Shown here: positions 23,127 through 24,466 of the stretch, in pieces
Position numbering within the stretch: the stretch's first letter is position 1
Layout of the letters: the number at the start of each line of letters is the position of its first letter
NCBI GenBank assembly: GCA_964624255.1
Contig: CAZUWV010000019.1
Location: 1 to 24,466, forward strand
Length of the DNA: 24,466 bases
Direction: 5' to 3'
Source of the DNA: JAUZQZ01 sp964624255
Lineage (GTDB): Bacteria; Pseudomonadota; Zetaproteobacteria; Mariprofundales; Mariprofundaceae
Position numbers and translations under genes: made by a program
Notes under the pieces: generated by a model
The model's input: only the letters and a program-made list of their open reading frames with translations
Databases searched by the model: none
Told to the model about the DNA's origin: nothing

Positions 23127-23531
23127 ATGAGTGATTGTATTATTGGTGGTATGATTGCTGACGACCTTATTGCCAGGAAGCTTGCGGTGCTTGGACATCC
23201 GATACGGTTGGCGATGATACGCCTCCTCGTCCGTGCCGGTCCGACGGGTCTGGCAGCCGGTCGTCTGGGCAAACAGTTGAACACTGCCCCCAATGCCTTG
23301 ACGTTCCATTTACAGAAACTTGTCCATGCCGGTTTAATCACTTCGCGGCGGCAAGGCCAGTTCATTATCTATTCGGCTATATTCTCCACTTTGCTAGGGC
23401 TCGCGGAAGCGCTCGTGGGTGCCTGCTGCGCCAACTCCCCGGACAAATGTGGACCAAAATGCCCGTCGAAGGATAGCGCTACTGATAGCCCTGTAGCCAA
23501 AAAGATGATCTCTCAAAATGACAACCATTGA
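23127..23531 (+). CDS. ArsR/SmtB-family metalloregulator, As(III)-type candidate
   Basis: A 134-residue winged-helix repressor (126 if ATG 23151 is used). The HTH runs from KLAVLGHPIRLAMIRLLVRA through LNTAPNALTFHLQKLVHAGL to SRRQGQFIIYSA. The classical ELCVC metal site of E. coli-type ArsR is absent. Instead, cysteines cluster near the C-terminus: Cys100-Cys101, Cys108 and Cys112 (GACCANSPDKCGPKC). This resembles Acidithiobacillus ferrooxidans ArsR, where a C-terminal CC plus a third Cys binds As(III)/Sb(III). The ligand is inferred; a thiol/persulfide sensor is possible because the next gene was a rhodanese. Its stop overlaps the start of that broken rhodanese gene by 14 nt. No arsenic resistance genes are in view. 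Confidence 0.9.
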   Translation: MSDCIIGGMIADDLIARKLAVLGHPIRLAMIRLLVRAGPTGLAAGRLGKQLNTAPNALTFHLQKLVHAGLITSRRQGQFIIYSAIFSTLLGLAEALVGACCANSPDKCGPKCPSKDSATDSPVAKKMISQNDNH

Positions 23532-23537
23532 TGCCAA

Positions 23538-23678
23538 GTAACTACTCAGCACCCCTATGGATTGGCTGTCATTGCGAGGAGGAACGACGAAGCAATCTCG
23601 TATTTCCACGAAATTCAAGATTGCCGCAGTCGCTTTCGCTCCTTCGCAATGACAAAACGATGGGTGCTGAGTAGTTAC
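23538..23678. mobile_element. 141-bp MITE with 17-bp perfect ends and 8-bp target duplication
   Basis: GTAACTACTCAGCACCC (23538-23554) and its exact reverse complement (23662-23678) form the ends. The 8-base GATGCCAA is repeated directly outside both ends (23530-23537 and 23679-23686), a clean target-site duplication. An 8-bp duplication with ends starting GTAA fits the IS66 family, suggesting a non-autonomous IS66-type element mobilised in trans (inference). It carries an inner palindromic repeat. It landed six codons into a rhodanese gene and just missed the arsR stop codon. Confidence 0.88.
23567..23654. repeat. Inner palindromic repeat TGTCATTGCGAGGAG...CTTCGCAATGACA
   Basis: The left arm TGTCATTGCGAGGAGGAACG with CGACGAAGCAATCTC and the right arm GATTGCCGCAGTCGC with CTCCTTCGCAATGACA are imperfect inverted copies. 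This resembles a palindromic sequence dispersed in many bacterial genomes. Here it is the core of the 141-bp element, which would explain how it spreads. Confidence 0.7.
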
Positions 23679-23863
23679 GATGCCAAAACACTACGCTCAT
23701 GGCAACTCGATCAGCGGGGCTTTGCGCTGGTGGGCACATTACCGTTATCGGGTCATGAAAAGGGTCATCTGCCGGGCGCCATATCCATCGTTTCGGACGA
23801 CATTATTGAACTGGATCGCCGCCGGATATCCGCTGGAGTAAACAGGGCGTGGCGAGAGAATTG

Positions 23864-24196
23864 ATGCTGACGGTGGTCATTTATGCGGGAGCCGCGATTT
23901 TTGAAATCGCGGGCTGTTTCGCATTCTGGGCCTGGTTGCGGCTGGGGCGCACTGCCTGGTGGCTGTTTCCCGGCATGGCGAGTCTGGCCCTGTTCGCCCT
24001 GTTGTTGACGCGGGTGGATACTGCATTTGCCGGTCGCGCCTATGCGGCATACGGCGGCGTCTATATTGTCAGTTCACTCATCTGGCTCTGGCTGGTCGAG
24101 GAAAAAACACCGGATCGGTGGGATATGCTTGGCGCGGCGATATGCTTGGTCGGCGCTGGAATTATTTTACTCATCCCAAGGGCGGGCACATCCTGA
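23864..24196 (+). CDS. YnfA/UPF0060-family small membrane protein
   Basis: A 110-residue protein with four hydrophobic segments, the size and build of YnfA, a small-multidrug-transporter-like family of unsettled function. Signature residues are FEIAGCFAFWAWLR (compare CEIIGCF in E. coli), GRAYAAYGGVYIVSSLIWLW (compare GRVYAAYGGVYV) and GAGIILLIPR at the end. The start is ATG 23864, which gives the family's usual N-terminus; GTG 23849 would add five residues. It lies downstream of arsR and the broken rhodanese gene and was probably their operon partner. The insertion may have reduced its transcription or supplied a new start. Confidence 0.93.
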   Translation: MLTVVIYAGAAIFEIAGCFAFWAWLRLGRTAWWLFPGMASLALFALLLTRVDTAFAGRAYAAYGGVYIVSSLIWLWLVEEKTPDRWDMLGAAICLVGAGIILLIPRAGTS

Positions 24197-24385
24197 CGCC
24201 GGATACCTTCATAGCTGGCTATAGTAAATATCCCCCGGCAGAGCCGTCATGTAGATTTACGGAGCCCATGGCTCCTTGATCCCCTGAAAGGGGCTATCCT
24301 TTATTGCAATTGTAATTGCTCCACCCTATAGTCTTCAGCTCCTTGATGGCGTTTGTTTGTTTTTATGCTGCTAGTCGAGCAGTTC
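24197..24385. other. Intergenic region after ynfA
   Basis: No gene is supported. Two small hairpins occur on the plus strand: GGAGCC-CAT-GGCTCC (24261-24275) and CCCCTGAAAGGGG (about 24281-24293). They may end ynfA transcription, although no clean T tract follows. Confidence 0.35.
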
Positions 24386-24466
24386 ATTCATTACTGAATT
24401 TCACCCTCACAGAACCGGGCGTGCGGCGTTGACCTGCTCCGGCTCTTCCGGCCAAGTAACCCGGTG
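24386..24466 (-). mobile_element. Probable group II intron fragment (RNA region before the reverse-transcriptase ORF)
   Basis: Read on the minus strand from the window edge, the sequence includes ACTTGGCCGGAAGAGCCGG, a CGCCGCACGCCCGG arm and GGTTCTGTGAGGG. This matches the hairpin block commonly found just before the intron-encoded protein in bacterial group II introns (GGAAGAGCCG..., ...CGGTTCTGTGAGGG). No reverse-transcriptase reading frame follows at lower coordinates, so only a fragment seems to remain, or the rest is beyond the edge in another arrangement. Identified from memory of the motif; moderate to low certainty. Confidence 0.5.

Larger units (their letters stand above)
23518..23841 (+). 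pseudogene. Rhodanese-domain protein, broken by a 141-bp insertion and an internal deletion
   Basis: With the element 23538-23678 and one GATGCCAA copy removed, an intact start appears at ATG 23518: MTTIDAKTLRSWQLDQRGFA, continuing with LVGTLPLSGHEKGHLPGAIS, the N-terminal half of a single-domain rhodanese (compare LVDVLP..E...GHIPGAINI). After SDDII the frame is lost. In another frame NWIAAGYPLE followed by TAA (23839-23841) looks like the usual rhodanese C-terminus (DW..AG.P.E). The middle, with the active-site Cys loop, is gone. The gene overlapped the arsR 3' end by 14 nt, indicating a former arsR-rhodanese operon. No sulfurtransferase activity is possible now. Confidence 0.75.

Noticed and set aside
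23562..23864. 100-codon plus-strand open frame read as one intact gene
   Set aside because: Its first part is MITE sequence and its second part is the displaced rhodanese fragment; it is a chance fusion created by the insertion.
1..24466. CRISPR array
   Set aside because: No regularly spaced direct repeats were seen; the repeated sequences are dispersed inverted-repeat elements.

Overview
The window looks like chromosomal DNA of a Pseudomonadota bacterium, most likely gamma- or betaproteobacterial. The evidence is the near-standard pairing rpsO-pnp, the rlmN-pilF-rodZ run, an IscR-controlled cysteine desulfurase operon with a textbook type 1 IscR operator, a GluQ-type glutamyl-Q tRNA(Asp) synthetase, and HtpG, PNPase and RodZ of proteobacterial type. 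I cannot name the genus. Most of the window is housekeeping DNA, broken up by several short inverted-repeat elements that lie where expected neighbours are missing.

Layout. 1-280: the first codons of htpG (minus) and a tRNA-Glu(TTC) (minus). 616-3045 (minus): a three-gene cassette of an ATP-grasp-like protein and two small glycosyltransferase-fold proteins of the TIGR04283 and TIGR04282 types, the last two coupled by an ATGA overlap. 3093-6833 (plus): rlmN, mtnP, a PilF/PilW-type TPR lipoprotein and rodZ. 7023-9249 (plus): dapE, queF and dapF, tightly packed. 9359-10315 (plus): a calcium/sodium-type antiporter. 10537-14928 (minus): iscR, a NifS/IscS-type desulfurase and an A-type Fe-S carrier, running without a gap into an AT-rich nhaA and a KefB-like antiporter that lacks its regulatory domain. 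15215-19965 (minus): rpsO, pnp, an M16 zinc peptidase and cysE. 20284-23071 (plus): a CPA-type antiporter with a TrkA module, then gluQ. 23127-24196 (plus): an ArsR regulator, a broken rhodanese gene and a YnfA-family membrane protein. The last ~80 bases resemble part of a group II intron (minus).

Mobile fragments are the main non-routine content. A ~161-bp element with inverted ends (GAGCCTCTTGCAAAACTC) occurs in three copies: a short one between htpG and tRNA-Glu, one directly after the rodZ stop, and one in inverse orientation upstream of rpsO. The two long copies bracket about 13 kb and sit exactly where ispG/hisS and truB would normally be. A second inverted-repeat element lies next to the truncated KefB-like gene. 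A third, 141 bp long, has perfect 17-bp ends starting GTAA and an exact 8-bp target duplication (GATGCCAA). It has inserted after the sixth codon of a rhodanese gene that overlaps arsR.

Functional links: queF and gluQ act early and late on queuosine in tRNA; cysE, the desulfurase and the A-type carrier form a cysteine-to-Fe-S group; dapE and dapF are two steps of the lysine/peptidoglycan pathway; four separate cation antiporters point to active Na+/K+/Ca2+/H+ homeostasis.
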